Under the pieces are notes generated by a model. It was not told the origin of the DNA. It was given only the letters and a program-made list of their open reading frames with translations, and made no database searches. A DNA stretch of 64,000 bases, taken from positions 1-64,000 of the forward strand of contig NZ_AKJY01000034.1 in assembly GCF_000282115.1 (NCBI RefSeq), in the 5' to 3' direction. A program made the translations under genes and the position numbers. Of the stretch, positions 8,087-17,606 are shown in pieces. Each line of letters begins with the position of its first letter. Position 1 is the first letter of the stretch. This stretch comes from Chryseobacterium populi (GTDB lineage: Bacteria; Bacteroidota; Bacteroidia; Flavobacteriales; Weeksellaceae).

Positions 8087-9562
8087 TTATTGCAGCCACC
8101 ACGGTTTGGAATTGATATTATCAGTTCCGCCATATTGTGTAGCGAGTGCAGCTTTTAAATTGATGCTGTTGTAATTGTACTCAGCTTGCGGGTATCTGAA
8201 CCTGTATGGTGCAGAAACTCCGGTCTGTAAAGGATAATTAGGATATCCTGTTCTCAGATAATCGTAATAAGAGGTCCATTGTGACTGGTGGAACATGGTC
8301 ATGTATTTCTGAGTCATGATTTTCTCCAGTTGGGTAGCCAACGGAGCTGAATTATCATAAATAACTAAAGATTTAGTTAAGTATTGATTCACATCAAATC
8401 CTGTAAAATATTGCCCCGGATTTTTTACATACGTCTGATAAAAAGTGAAACTTGCCTTGATTGCATTGTCATAATGTGTTTTTGCAGATCCTGAAATCCA
8501 TCCTCTTGCAGTGGCTTCAGCTAAAATAAATTCCAGTTCCGAATAGCTCAATACCGAAGAAGGTTCATTGGTAGCATCTTTGTAAAAACGGTCGTTTACT
8601 TTGGAAATATTTTTAGCGGCTACCAGAGCGGCATTGTCAGAATAAGGGGAAGTAGGATTTCCGCCGTTGTATCCTGTATAATCGGTAACAGGTTTCCCGG
8701 CTTCCTTTGCTGCTGTAGTTTGGGCTGCAAAAGTGAATAAACGCGGATCCTGTCTGTCTTTAAAGAAATTGATAAAATAATTGGCCATGTATAAACTTGA
8801 ACCGTAGCCGCTGTTGTTAAACATCGTATACCTGCTGTCTGCAGCATCGGCAAATTTAAGCTCACCATTATCTGTAATAGCAGTCATTAAAGGTTGGCTT
8901 CCTGCGATAGAAGCAAATTCTGTTGAAATATTGTAGCTTCCAACCGTTGTTTTTTTGGAAAGGCTGATTAAAATTTTCAGACGGAAAGAATTGATCAGCT
9001 TTTTCCATTTGGAGGCGTCCCCGTTATAAATAATATCACCCTCTATTTTATCATTGGCATTGATAAGGTCATTAGCTTCTTTTAATTCTGTTAAGATTCC
9101 TGCCATTACGGTTTCCTGGCTGTCATACTTCGGCTGGGTGATCCCTGATTCTCCTTTTACGGCTTCGGAATAAGGAATACTCCCGAATTTTAAACTTAAA
9201 TTGAAAAAATGATAAGCTCTGTAAAATTTACCGATGGCTATGTAATTTTTATTATTGATCTTTTCAGCTTCCTGCATCATTTTCACGGTATTCAGAAGGC
9301 CTGATGTGTAAACACCGAAAGAGGCGTCATTCCATTTCATGTACTGGTATACATTTTCACCATCCGTACCGATCATCATTCTTGAAGCATACATATTATC
9401 ACCATTCACCTGGAAAGCAGATTTTGAAACATACGTTAAAAGGAATTTAGGATCAATGCTTGCCTGGTCATTCGGGTTTTCGTTAATAGTGTCAAGGTTG
9501 GATTCACAAGAGGTCAATGTAAATATTCCTGCAACAAATACTGATTTTATAATATTTTTCAT
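8087..9562 (-). CDS. SusD/RagB-family outer-membrane lipoprotein
   Basis: This 491-residue lipoprotein has a lipobox at LTSC (Cys about residue 19). It is of the SusD-like group that follows the pattern SCESNLDTINENPN, typical of the shorter SusD_2-type members. SusD proteins form the surface lid of a SusC TonB-dependent channel and bind the substrate. It lies 19 bases downstream of susC and upstream of the phospholipase C gene, all on one strand. The linked enzyme is a lipase rather than a glycosidase, so the ligand is more likely a phospholipid product than a glycan; that is inference. Confidence 0.9.
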   Translation of the reverse strand: MKNIIKSVFVAGIFTLTSCESNLDTINENPNDQASIDPKFLLTYVSKSAFQVNGDNMYASRMMIGTDGENVYQYMKWNDASFGVYTSGLLNTVKMMQEAEKINNKNYIAIGKFYRAYHFFNLSLKFGSIPYSEAVKGESGITQPKYDSQETVMAGILTELKEANDLINANDKIEGDIIYNGDASKWKKLINSFRLKILISLSKKTTVGSYNISTEFASIAGSQPLMTAITDNGELKFADAADSRYTMFNNSGYGSSLYMANYFINFFKDRQDPRLFTFAAQTTAAKEAGKPVTDYTGYNGGNPTSPYSDNAALVAAKNISKVNDRFYKDATNEPSSVLSYSELEFILAEATARGWISGSAKTHYDNAIKASFTFYQTYVKNPGQYFTGFDVNQYLTKSLVIYDNSAPLATQLEKIMTQKYMTMFHQSQWTSYYDYLRTGYPNYPLQTGVSAPYRFRYPQAEYNYNSINLKAALATQYGGTDNINSKPWWLQ

Positions 9563-9581
9563 TTGATTAAACTGCTTTTAA

Positions 9582-12500
9582 TTAAAATTTAAGATTAAAC
9601 CCAACTCCGAACCACCTGCTCGACGGATCCTGGATGTCATTTCCGGTTCCGATTTTGTAATCAGGGTCAGAATAAAGGTTTTTAGATTTTTTCCACATGG
9701 CAAGATTGTATCCTGAAATATTTGCAGTGAAGCTTTTCACCATTCCTTTCGGGTTCAGCAGGTAAGAGAAATCGTACTCAAGAACTACAGACCTCAGTTT
9801 TACAAACGTCCTGTCAAACACATTTGCAAACAATTCGCTTTCATCCTCCGTTACTCTTGCCTGATAAGGATAATTCTGTGCCCAGTCCTGGAAGCTGATG
9901 GCTTTGGTGTGTGGTGTATAAGTTCCGGTCGCTGCATTATAATTTACCCCATCCGGTACGAAATAGTAAGTTCCCGGATTGGCATATTCAAGGTCTCTGT
10001 AGGCTGTAGAGTTCGGATGTTTTCCGCCCCACCACATTTTTTCGACGACCTGAGATCTCATCACCCCGCCGATGCTTCCGTCGATACCGATATTTAAACT
10101 TAATTTTTTGTATTTGAAAGTGTTGTTAAAGCCAAATGTCCAGTCCGGATTGAAATGTCCTAAATTGGTAGGTGTGGTGGCCCTTGTCGGCATTCCCGTT
10201 TCAGCATTCAGAATCACTTTTCCGTCCGGAGACTTCTGCCATGTATAATCATAATAGCTGTCCATTCTTTCGCCCAGCTTAATGTTATTATAATTAGGCA
10301 TATCCTGGTAAATAGAAGTCAGCTTCTGTTCGTAAGTACTCCAGTTGATCAAAGCTTTCCATGTAAACTGATCCGTTTTTACAGGTACCAGCCCCAATGA
10401 GATTTCAAGGCCCTGTGTAGTGTATTCGTTACCGTTTACATATTGGGAGGTGAAACCTGATGATTCTGTACTTGGGAACTGAAGGATATTATTATAGTCT
10501 AAAGTCCTGAAATACGTAGCATCTAAGGTAACCCTGTTTTTTAATAATCCGGCACTCAATCCTAATTCATAAGACTTTGTCTGTTCCGGCTTCAGAGAAT
10601 TCTCATAATTCAGGGTTGTCGGATAATAATAGGTAGGATTTCCGTTATACGTAACTCCGCCATTGTTCAGATAGTAATTCCTGATTGAGTATGGCTGGAA
10701 ATCATAAGCTACTTTCGCCCATGAAGCAGATAATTTTAGCATATCGATGGCTTCCGGCATTGTAACAAGATTTGAGATCACTGCACTTAAAGATGCAGAA
10801 GGATAGAAGTATGACCTGTTGGCTTTCGGAAGGGTAGAAGACCAGTCGTTACGTCCGGAAACGTTAATGAAAAAAGCATTATACAATCCGATATCGATTG
10901 TGGAGTAAGCACTGTAAATCAGTTTTTCCTTTAAATAATCATAGTATTTTACTGCCCCGATGGAATTGTTAAGGTTATACAGCTCAGGAACCTTTAAACC
11001 ATCTGTAGAAGCATTGTCAATATTGTTTTTATAATAGAAAGCAGAACCTCCGGCATTGATGGTAAAATCAAAATTATCAGAGATTTTTTTCTTATATGTT
11101 GCTAAAATATCGTAGTTTAAGTTCCATGTTTTGGTGTCATTCAGGATATATCCGCCACTTCTCGGTGCGCTGTAATTGAAATAAGAATATGGGCTTAAAA
11201 TCTCCTGCTTGTTATGATTTTCAACGATAGATATTTTACCTTTTACCGAGAGATCTTTCGTTGCTTTATATTCTAAGCCGGTTTGGGCATTGATAACGTT
11301 GGTTCTGTTCTGGTTTTTATAATAATTTGCTCCAAACCAAGGATTATTGTACCATGCATAATTCCAGTTGGCCTGCACGGTTCCTTCTTTTCCGGGAACC
11401 CACATATGAGATTTAAGATCTTTTCCGTTGACGTCACCCCCCATCCAGATCAGGATGGTATACATATGCCCGCTTGGGTTGTAATCGTAATTAGGGATAT
11501 TTGGAGTAAAAGTCTGGTTGAAATTAAACTTTGTATCAAAAATCAATTTTTCTCCCAAATGGTTTTCCGAAGAAAAATTAATCCCGTAACGCTGTAAATA
11601 AGAATCAGGAACGCGGTCATCATAATTCATGAAATTTCCGGAAAGCCTGTAAATATCTTTATTGTTCTTATAACTTACCGAAAAATTATTATTGCTGATT
11701 ACAGCAGGCTTTAAGAAAGTGCTTAAGTTATCATGATATTCCCAGTCGATAGGAAGCCTTTCGTATCTTGATTTATCGTTGTACTGGCTTCCTGCAACCG
11801 TTCCGTACCATGGGATAACTTTTCCGGTTACTTTATCCCTGATCGGGCTGTTCCATTGGGCAATTTTCAATCCCGGGACAAATTTGGGTCCCCAGATCAT
11901 ATCACCGTCATTTACTCCACCGTCAGCACCATCCCAGAATTCATATTGCCCGTGGGAGCCGTTTCCATATTCAGTCTGGGTTTTAGGAAGATTGGTAAAA
12001 CCACCGGTTACCATCACGTTTTGTGAAAACTCTACGGTAAACCCTTTCTTTTTAGCACTTTTTGTTGTAATTAAAACAGCTCCGTATCTACCTCTGGAAC
12101 CATATAATGCGGAAGCAGTTGCTCCTTTCAGAACATTGATATTTTCAATATTATTAGGATCTAAATTTTGAAAAACGGCTTTTTCTACAATAACCCCGTC
12201 AATTACAAATACCAGATTGGAATTGCCCCTCAGGGTAAACTCAGGTGTCTGCTGCATTCCTGTGGGATTGGAAACATTTAACCCGGCTACCTGTCCAGAA
12301 AATAAATTTCCTATGCTTGGTGTTGTAATGGTTTCAAACTGTTTTGTATTGACTTCCTGGGTAGAATAACCGATTTTTTCCTTCTTTTTAGCAATTCCCA
12401 AAGCGGTAATCACCACACCCTCAAGCTGCTTTTCATTCACTTTCCTTAAAACAATGACATATTGTCTTTTAGAAGAAATTTCTACACTGTACACCGAATA

Positions 12501-12722
12501 ATCGGGAGAGAAAAACTCAAGAATATCTTTTGGATTGGCTGTAATGGTAAAATTTCCGTTTTCATCAGTAGTGGCAGATTTTCCGGTATTTTTATCAGTA
12601 ATGCTGACACCGGAGACACTATTGCCATCTTCGGATTTTACATTTCCGGAAATATTAATTTCCTGGGCAGTTAAATAAAGGGGGAGCAAAAAAATTGCAA
12701 AAGTAGCTAAAGTCTTCTTCAT
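9582..12722 (-). CDS. SusC/RagA-family TonB-dependent outer-membrane transporter
   Basis: This 1046-residue protein has a signal peptide (1-19). A carboxypeptidase-regulatory-like domain follows (about 20-95, ISGNVKSEDG...VSGVSITDKN), then a TonB plug (about 105-225, with GATASALYGSRGRYGAVLIT, the SusC signature) and a long barrel ending in ...FGVGFNLKF with a terminal aromatic. It imports large solutes together with the SusD partner encoded just downstream. It is first in the operon susC-susD-phospholipase C. Length and domain order are normal for the family. Confidence 0.93.
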   Translation of the reverse strand: MKKTLATFAIFLLPLYLTAQEINISGNVKSEDGNSVSGVSITDKNTGKSATTDENGNFTITANPKDILEFFSPDYSVYSVEISSKRQYVIVLRKVNEKQLEGVVITALGIAKKKEKIGYSTQEVNTKQFETITTPSIGNLFSGQVAGLNVSNPTGMQQTPEFTLRGNSNLVFVIDGVIVEKAVFQNLDPNNIENINVLKGATASALYGSRGRYGAVLITTKSAKKKGFTVEFSQNVMVTGGFTNLPKTQTEYGNGSHGQYEFWDGADGGVNDGDMIWGPKFVPGLKIAQWNSPIRDKVTGKVIPWYGTVAGSQYNDKSRYERLPIDWEYHDNLSTFLKPAVISNNNFSVSYKNNKDIYRLSGNFMNYDDRVPDSYLQRYGINFSSENHLGEKLIFDTKFNFNQTFTPNIPNYDYNPSGHMYTILIWMGGDVNGKDLKSHMWVPGKEGTVQANWNYAWYNNPWFGANYYKNQNRTNVINAQTGLEYKATKDLSVKGKISIVENHNKQEILSPYSYFNYSAPRSGGYILNDTKTWNLNYDILATYKKKISDNFDFTINAGGSAFYYKNNIDNASTDGLKVPELYNLNNSIGAVKYYDYLKEKLIYSAYSTIDIGLYNAFFINVSGRNDWSSTLPKANRSYFYPSASLSAVISNLVTMPEAIDMLKLSASWAKVAYDFQPYSIRNYYLNNGGVTYNGNPTYYYPTTLNYENSLKPEQTKSYELGLSAGLLKNRVTLDATYFRTLDYNNILQFPSTESSGFTSQYVNGNEYTTQGLEISLGLVPVKTDQFTWKALINWSTYEQKLTSIYQDMPNYNNIKLGERMDSYYDYTWQKSPDGKVILNAETGMPTRATTPTNLGHFNPDWTFGFNNTFKYKKLSLNIGIDGSIGGVMRSQVVEKMWWGGKHPNSTAYRDLEYANPGTYYFVPDGVNYNAATGTYTPHTKAISFQDWAQNYPYQARVTEDESELFANVFDRTFVKLRSVVLEYDFSYLLNPKGMVKSFTANISGYNLAMWKKSKNLYSDPDYKIGTGNDIQDPSSRWFGVGFNLKF

Positions 12723-12733
12723 TTTTTTGAGAG

Positions 12734-12741
12734 CAAATTTA
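12734..12741 (-). promoter_or_regulatory. Candidate -7 box for the susC operon
   Basis: TAAATTTG on the minus strand matches the Bacteroidota -7 consensus TAnnTTTG, 12 bases before the susC start codon. No clear -33 TTTG is seen at the usual distance and the leader would be very short, so this is tentative. Confidence 0.35.
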
Positions 12742-12907
12742 GCTGTGTATTGTTACCTGTATTTTAATGATGTATTAAAATAAAAATATCATTTCAGTAA
12801 AGGGTTCCGAAAAGAATTAATGAAATTATAAAGCGGAAAATGCAGTACATACCACATTTTTTGTTTTATTTTAAATAGAATAGTAAGTAGGTATAAATAC
12901 TTTTTTT

Positions 12908-14512
12908 CTAAAATCTGCTCAGGATTCCCCAATGGATTTTGATATCATTGAATTTAAAAGGATTTCCAAATTCGTTACCATTGGAAAACTGAAAGCTCAT
13001 CAGCCCAATCGGAATAAAGAAATTGAACCCGAGCCCGACACTGTAGAGCTTGGGTTTTACATTTAAGGACTTATTATTGAGCTGCCCGTATTGCCCGAAG
13101 ACATCGAAGAAAGCCTGGTTCCCGATTAGATACCTGTATTCCAGACTTCCATAATAATAAAAGTCGGCGGCGAGAGAGTTTTCATTAAAACCCCGCATGG
13201 AATTCCAGCCTCCAAAACGGTATAATTCGTTGGCTGAAAACTCGATTTTAGAATCCATCATGGCACCTTCCCCTTTTATATTTAGAAAATGATTCCCCGA
13301 AATATGGTAATTGTGTTCTCCAAAGAAGTAGAACTGGTTTTGATTCGCTTTCAGATTATCCGCGGTATAAGTAGTCGTAAGAAAATCATACCCCGCATTG
13401 ATTCTTGTTTTATAGAGAAAAAGGTCAATATCCGTAGGTTCCGTCATTTCATACCAGATCCCGATCCCTTTTTTGTTGTAATCCTTACCCTGAACATATA
13501 AAGTATCAATAATACTGGATGTTTCAAAAGTTCCCCTGAAACCCACTTTATTGCGGTTATTGATGTGATAGTAAAATGCAGGAAGCAATTTTACATTTGC
13601 AAAAGTAGAATCCTGCCGGAAGATATTCACTTTCATGTTCAAACCTACATTAGATTTGAAAAGATAAGGGATATCGGTCTGCAGGTCGAAAGTTTGCCCT
13701 TTATCCGGGTTTCTCTGCCAGTATAGATTAATGGCTTCAAAACCGTTAAACATATTTTTGAAATTGACATTCAGGGTTCCGTTTAAAGTGAATTTATCCG
13801 TTTTGTCATTTCCAAAACCAATTACCCCATCAAAAGTATTGGTTTTTTTCTTTTCCATGAAAAGATAGATCTGGGTAGAATCTTTGGTAAATAAAGTTTG
13901 TGGCTGACGTTCCAGGGTGATAAACGGATGGCTCTGAAAGGTTTTATTGATGGCCAGAAGATTTTTGTCGTCATAGGTTTTACCTTTGAATTCTTTTTCA
14001 AGATTTTTCATAAATCTTTTGGGAACACTGGTATAACCTTTTACAACAAAGCCATCAATGGTTCTTTTGTCATTTTTATTGATTTCCAGCTCTACAACGG
14101 GATAGCCGTTTTTCTGCCCTTTATACTTAGATTTGAGGCGGCTGAAAGAATATCCGTCGTCAATGTATTTTTTATTAATGCTTTTCTTGGTTGAGTCTAA
14201 ATTTTTAGTGAAAAAATCTTTCTGAATTTTTAATTTATGACTGATGGAATCGGAAAGATTGACATATGTTTCATTGAAGTTTTTGCCCTTGTCATAAGAG
14301 ATTTCTGTTTTATCCCCATCTACTTTTACATCCCTGAGCTGTGTGAAAAAATAATTGCTTTGTGCGAGGGAATCCAGAAATTTTGCAGCGGAAGTGGAAT
14401 CCTTCACTTTTTTCTTCTGATTGGTCTGAATATCAATAAGCCAATATTCCTTTTTCTGCGCTTGGATAAAAACGCAGAACAGCACGAAAAATATGTTCAG
14501 GAATAATTTCAA
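12908..14512 (-). CDS. Omp85/BamA-family outer-membrane protein
   Basis: This 534-residue exported protein has a signal peptide (residues 1-18). The N-terminal half (about 20-215) is POTRA-like, including a stretch (TIDGFVVKGYTSVPKRFMKNLEKEF) with the beta-alpha-alpha pattern of a POTRA repeat. The C-terminal half (about 220-534) is a 16-strand-type barrel with WNSMRGFNENSL, matching the conserved VRGY/RGF motif of loop 6, and a terminal Phe. Omp85 proteins insert or secrete outer-membrane proteins. At about 530 residues it is shorter than BamA and closer in size to TamA or FhaC types. It is last in the operon, 19 bases after the SDR gene. Its specific client is unknown. Confidence 0.8.
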   Translation of the reverse strand: MKLFLNIFFVLFCVFIQAQKKEYWLIDIQTNQKKKVKDSTSAAKFLDSLAQSNYFFTQLRDVKVDGDKTEISYDKGKNFNETYVNLSDSISHKLKIQKDFFTKNLDSTKKSINKKYIDDGYSFSRLKSKYKGQKNGYPVVELEINKNDKRTIDGFVVKGYTSVPKRFMKNLEKEFKGKTYDDKNLLAINKTFQSHPFITLERQPQTLFTKDSTQIYLFMEKKKTNTFDGVIGFGNDKTDKFTLNGTLNVNFKNMFNGFEAINLYWQRNPDKGQTFDLQTDIPYLFKSNVGLNMKVNIFRQDSTFANVKLLPAFYYHINNRNKVGFRGTFETSSIIDTLYVQGKDYNKKGIGIWYEMTEPTDIDLFLYKTRINAGYDFLTTTYTADNLKANQNQFYFFGEHNYHISGNHFLNIKGEGAMMDSKIEFSANELYRFGGWNSMRGFNENSLAADFYYYGSLEYRYLIGNQAFFDVFGQYGQLNNKSLNVKPKLYSVGLGFNFFIPIGLMSFQFSNGNEFGNPFKFNDIKIHWGILSRF

Positions 14513-14531
14513 ACTCTTTTAACAACTGGAA

Positions 14532-15326
14532 TTAATCCAGTTTATTATATTTCTTCATTAAATTTTCATAAGTCCCCTGCGGAAGGATCCATTTCAAAGG
14601 AACACCGATTTTCTGTCCGAATTTACCAAAATAATAATGAGCTTTCCATTTATTTTTATTCAGAAGGCTGTTTATATATTCAGCCACTACAAGAGGTTCG
14701 GTTCCATCCCCCACATGGGAATTCATTAGTGAATAGACCTTGTCAAAAATGGTCTTGTACGGGTCTGAAACTTTTGTTCTCATCCGGTTTTCAGCAATAT
14801 TGGTTTTAATATCTCCCAGATGCAGTGAGCATACATGAATATTCCATGGATAGACTTCATAGCGCATGGCTTCCGTCACTTTATCCAAAGCAGATTTTGA
14901 TGCAGAATAAAATCCGCGGAAAGGAAGCCCCATTTCACTTCCGATACTTGAAACATTAATAATCTGCCCGAATTGATGTTCCCGCATTTTCGGTAAAACA
15001 GCACTCATCATCTGAACGGCTCCCACAAGATTAAGATTGAATAGCTTTAAAATATCCTCTTTTGTAGAATCTTCCACAGCACCTACCATTCCCATTCCGG
15101 CATTATTGATCAGAACATCAATTTTTGTTTCGGTTTTTAAAACTTCTGCAATGGCTTGCTGCACTGCATTATTATCAGTAACATCAGTAGGGATAGATCT
15201 GAAATATTGACTTTCAGTATGTTTTCTGCTTAAACCATACACTTTATGGCCTTTCTTTCCGAAATATTCGGCAAGCACAAAGCCGATTCCTGATGAGGTT
15301 CCTGTGATAATGATTGTTTTTGACAT
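14532..15326 (-). CDS. Short-chain dehydrogenase/reductase (SDR)
   Basis: This 264-residue classical SDR has the nucleotide-binding TGTSSGIG at residues 8-15 and NNAG around 75-78. It has a catalytic Ser in the NVSSIGS segment and YSASK as the catalytic Tyr-x-x-x-Lys. These enzymes carry out NAD(P)-dependent oxidoreduction; the substrate cannot be read from the sequence. There is no signal peptide, so it is cytosolic. Its start shares one base with the stop of the gene upstream, indicating a tight operon. Confidence 0.88.
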   Translation of the reverse strand: MSKTIIITGTSSGIGFVLAEYFGKKGHKVYGLSRKHTESQYFRSIPTDVTDNNAVQQAIAEVLKTETKIDVLINNAGMGMVGAVEDSTKEDILKLFNLNLVGAVQMMSAVLPKMREHQFGQIINVSSIGSEMGLPFRGFYSASKSALDKVTEAMRYEVYPWNIHVCSLHLGDIKTNIAENRMRTKVSDPYKTIFDKVYSLMNSHVGDGTEPLVVAEYINSLLNKNKWKAHYYFGKFGQKIGVPLKWILPQGTYENLMKKYNKLD

Positions 15327-15991
15327 TAGAAATTAAAATGTTTATCTGAATTAGGAATTTTATATGAATTTTCTCCGATCGTAAAATTATTCATTTTTGT
15401 CAGTGGTTTAAACGGATACTTAAATTCTTTATAGAAATTTTTTGCCGGGGCTGCCTCTCCGTCGGCACACGGAAAATACTGTTCATCAACTATTACTTTT
15501 CCGGTTGAAAAATTAATTTCATTCAGAATATTAAACTCACAGGTATCGTCAAACTTATTGACAGATCCTATCAGGAAAAAATCATTATTCTGAAACCTGA
15601 ATGTGTGGATGTACATTTGAGTATGCCTTGAATTGGTATTAAACTGTTGCGAAATAATCAGACAGTTATTTTTTATGGTGATATCGGGAAGTCCATTATT
15701 CTCCGGATAAAAACCGTAATTACTCGGGAAAATAAGGCTGGAGTTTTCTTTCCAGATTTTTAGTTTTCCGTTGATGCTCTTTAATATAAAAAAGATTCTC
15801 CGGTAACCTTCCGAACCTTTTTTGTTTTTTGTATTCAATAAGATGACCACTTCATTTTTACCATCCTTATCCAGGTCACCTTTCGTTTCCGAAAGTCTGG
15901 TATAACCTTCCGGAACAATAAAATCTTTCAGGTCCTGGGCATAAAAGATAGGGATCAATAAAAATGCTAAAAAAGAGAAGAAGCTTTTCAT
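15326..15991 (-). CDS. Exported hypothetical protein
   Basis: This 221-residue protein has a signal peptide (residues 1-18, ending FYA). Near residues 38-50 it has KGDLDKDGKNEVVILLNTK, an acidic loop of the kind seen in FG-GAP or VCBS-like and calcium-binding repeats. The remainder is beta-rich with Phe/Tyr/Asn. I do not recognise a functional family. It overlaps its neighbours aroA and the SDR gene by one base each, so it is cotranscribed with them, but no link to aromatic biosynthesis is evident. Confidence 0.75.
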   Translation of the reverse strand: MKSFFSFLAFLLIPIFYAQDLKDFIVPEGYTRLSETKGDLDKDGKNEVVILLNTKNKKGSEGYRRIFFILKSINGKLKIWKENSSLIFPSNYGFYPENNGLPDITIKNNCLIISQQFNTNSRHTQMYIHTFRFQNNDFFLIGSVNKFDDTCEFNILNEINFSTGKVIVDEQYFPCADGEAAPAKNFYKEFKYPFKPLTKMNNFTIGENSYKIPNSDKHFNF

Positions 15992-17211
15992 TACTCCTTA
16001 TTTAATACTTTGGAAAGGTCTTCCCAGAATTTCGGGTATGATTTTTCAACAACATCTTCATCTTCAATGTTCAGTTCTTTGATAAGGCAAAACGGAGCGA
16101 AACTCATAGCCATTCTGTGATCCTGATACGTTCTGACTGAAATATTTTCTTCTGCTTCTTTAAACTGAGTTGATTGAATCGTTAAATCTGTAATTTCAGT
16201 TTCCGTTCCGAGTTTTTTCAATTCATTCTGTAAAGCCTGCAGCCTGTCGGTTTCCTTTACTTTTAAAGTTCCCAATCCTGAAATTTCAAACGGGATACGT
16301 AAAGCGGCAGCTGTTACACAAAGCGTTTGGGCAATATCCGGACAATCATTCATATTCAGAACAATTTTTTCCGGAAATGAAAAACTGGGATCAGGTTGCA
16401 ACGTAATTTTATGCTCATCTTCAGAGAAAGTAGTCGTAATTCCGAAAAATTTCTCATAAATTTTTGCACTGGCAGAATCTCCCTGTGTAGATGCTTTGTA
16501 AAAACTTTTAAGGTGAATGGTTTTTCTTCCTATGGCAGAAAATGAATAGAAATAAGAGGCAGAGCTCCAGTCGCTTTCCACTTCGAAGGTGTCTGTTTTA
16601 CTATTTTCATCAAACTTTTCAACGGAAATAGTATTATCTTCAAAGCTGTTTTTAATCCCGAATCTTGTTAAAATATCCAGGGTCATTTCGATATAAGATC
16701 TGGAAGTGATTTCGCCTACAAGATTGATTTTCAGGCCATTTTCAGGTTTTCCTGCAATAAGGAGCAGTGAAGTGATAAACTGGCTGGAAATATTAGCCGG
16801 AACATCTACTTTATTCTCTGTGATTTTTCTTCCCGTAATTTTCAAAGGCGGAAAGCCTTCATTTTCCATGTATTCTATTTCAACACCCAGATCCCTTAAT
16901 GCGCTGACCAGGTTTTTGATCGGTCTTTCCTTCATTCTCCCGGAACCGGTAAGAATGGTCGTTTTTCCTTCAAAAATTGAATAATAAGAGGTCAGGAAAC
17001 GCATGGCAGTTCCTGCATGATGAATGTTTACCGTTTCAGAATTCTCAGCTAATGCTTTTTTCAGCAGTTGAGTATCCTGGGAATTAGAAAGATTTCCAAT
17101 CTGTATGTTTTTAAATAGGCTTTCCAAAATCAACAAACGATTCGAAATACTTTTCGAACCGCTGATCTGAATTGTTTTATCCCCGATTAATTTAGATTTT
17201 TCTAACTTCAT
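15991..17211 (-). CDS. aroA: 3-phosphoshikimate 1-carboxyvinyltransferase (EPSP synthase)
   Basis: This 406-residue enzyme transfers the enolpyruvyl group of PEP to shikimate-3-phosphate, the sixth step of the shikimate pathway, in the cytosol. Landmarks are the N-terminal SGSKSISNR (residues 17-25), HAGTAMRFLT (65-74), RMKERPI, the second-half DCPDIAQ, KVKETDRL and the C-terminal DHRMAMSFAP. It is slightly shorter than the common 425-residue form, as is usual in Bacteroidota. It sits in a minus-strand operon with three downstream genes linked by one-base overlaps or short gaps. Confidence 0.95.
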   Translation of the reverse strand: MKLEKSKLIGDKTIQISGSKSISNRLLILESLFKNIQIGNLSNSQDTQLLKKALAENSETVNIHHAGTAMRFLTSYYSIFEGKTTILTGSGRMKERPIKNLVSALRDLGVEIEYMENEGFPPLKITGRKITENKVDVPANISSQFITSLLLIAGKPENGLKINLVGEITSRSYIEMTLDILTRFGIKNSFEDNTISVEKFDENSKTDTFEVESDWSSASYFYSFSAIGRKTIHLKSFYKASTQGDSASAKIYEKFFGITTTFSEDEHKITLQPDPSFSFPEKIVLNMNDCPDIAQTLCVTAAALRIPFEISGLGTLKVKETDRLQALQNELKKLGTETEITDLTIQSTQFKEAEENISVRTYQDHRMAMSFAPFCLIKELNIEDEDVVEKSYPKFWEDLSKVLNKE

Positions 17212-17217
17212 TTTATA

Positions 17218-17279
17218 TTAACTTCATTATTTAATAAGTTGAATAAGTTAATTCATAACTCATCATTCATAACTTATAA
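17218..17279. repeat. Degenerate opposed-arm intergenic repeat
   Basis: The 68 bases between aroA and the MazG-like gene consist of short motifs (AATAAGTTGAATAAGTTAA) followed by their approximate complement (TTCATAACTCATCATTCAT, then AACTTATAACT). It is built like the elements near 55, 19512 and 48058, in a different motif register. Confidence 0.5.
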
Positions 17280-17606
17280 CTATTTTAACTTTTCATTATT
17301 CTGATGCCTGTCTTTATCGCGATCAGTTTTTATTTTCATTTTCCTGTCGAAAGCTTCCTGCAGGTTTACTCCTGTCTGGTTGGCTAAACACAAAGTGACG
17401 AACAGCACATCTGCCAGCTCCTCACCGAGGTCTTTGCTTTTATCACTTTCTTTTTCACTTTGCTCACCATACCTTCTGGCGATAATTCTTGCAACTTCAC
17501 CTACTTCTTCTGTAAGCATGGCCATATTGGTAAGCTCATTAAAATAACGTACCCCAATGGTTTTTATCCATTCGTCGACCTGCTGCTGTAAATTGGTAAT
17601 TTCCAT
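17280..17606 (-). CDS. MazG-like nucleotide pyrophosphohydrolase
   Basis: This 108-residue all-alpha NTP pyrophosphohydrolase is of the MazG/dCTPase superfamily. The metal-binding pattern is visible as EEVGEVAR (about residues 33-40) and GEELADVLF (about 61-69), the EExxE...ExxD arrangement. Such enzymes hydrolyse non-canonical or surplus (d)NTPs to monophosphates. The single-domain size is normal for the small subgroup. It shares one base with the upstream lipoprotein gene. Its substrate cannot be deduced. Confidence 0.85.
   Translation of the reverse strand: MEITNLQQQVDEWIKTIGVRYFNELTNMAMLTEEVGEVARIIARRYGEQSEKESDKSKDLGEELADVLFVTLCLANQTGVNLQEAFDRKMKIKTDRDKDRHQNNEKLK

Noticed and set aside
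8005..8133. Extended N-terminus of the phospholipase C
   Set aside because: It would place 43 residues before the twin-arginine signal peptide and overlaps the susD 3' end.
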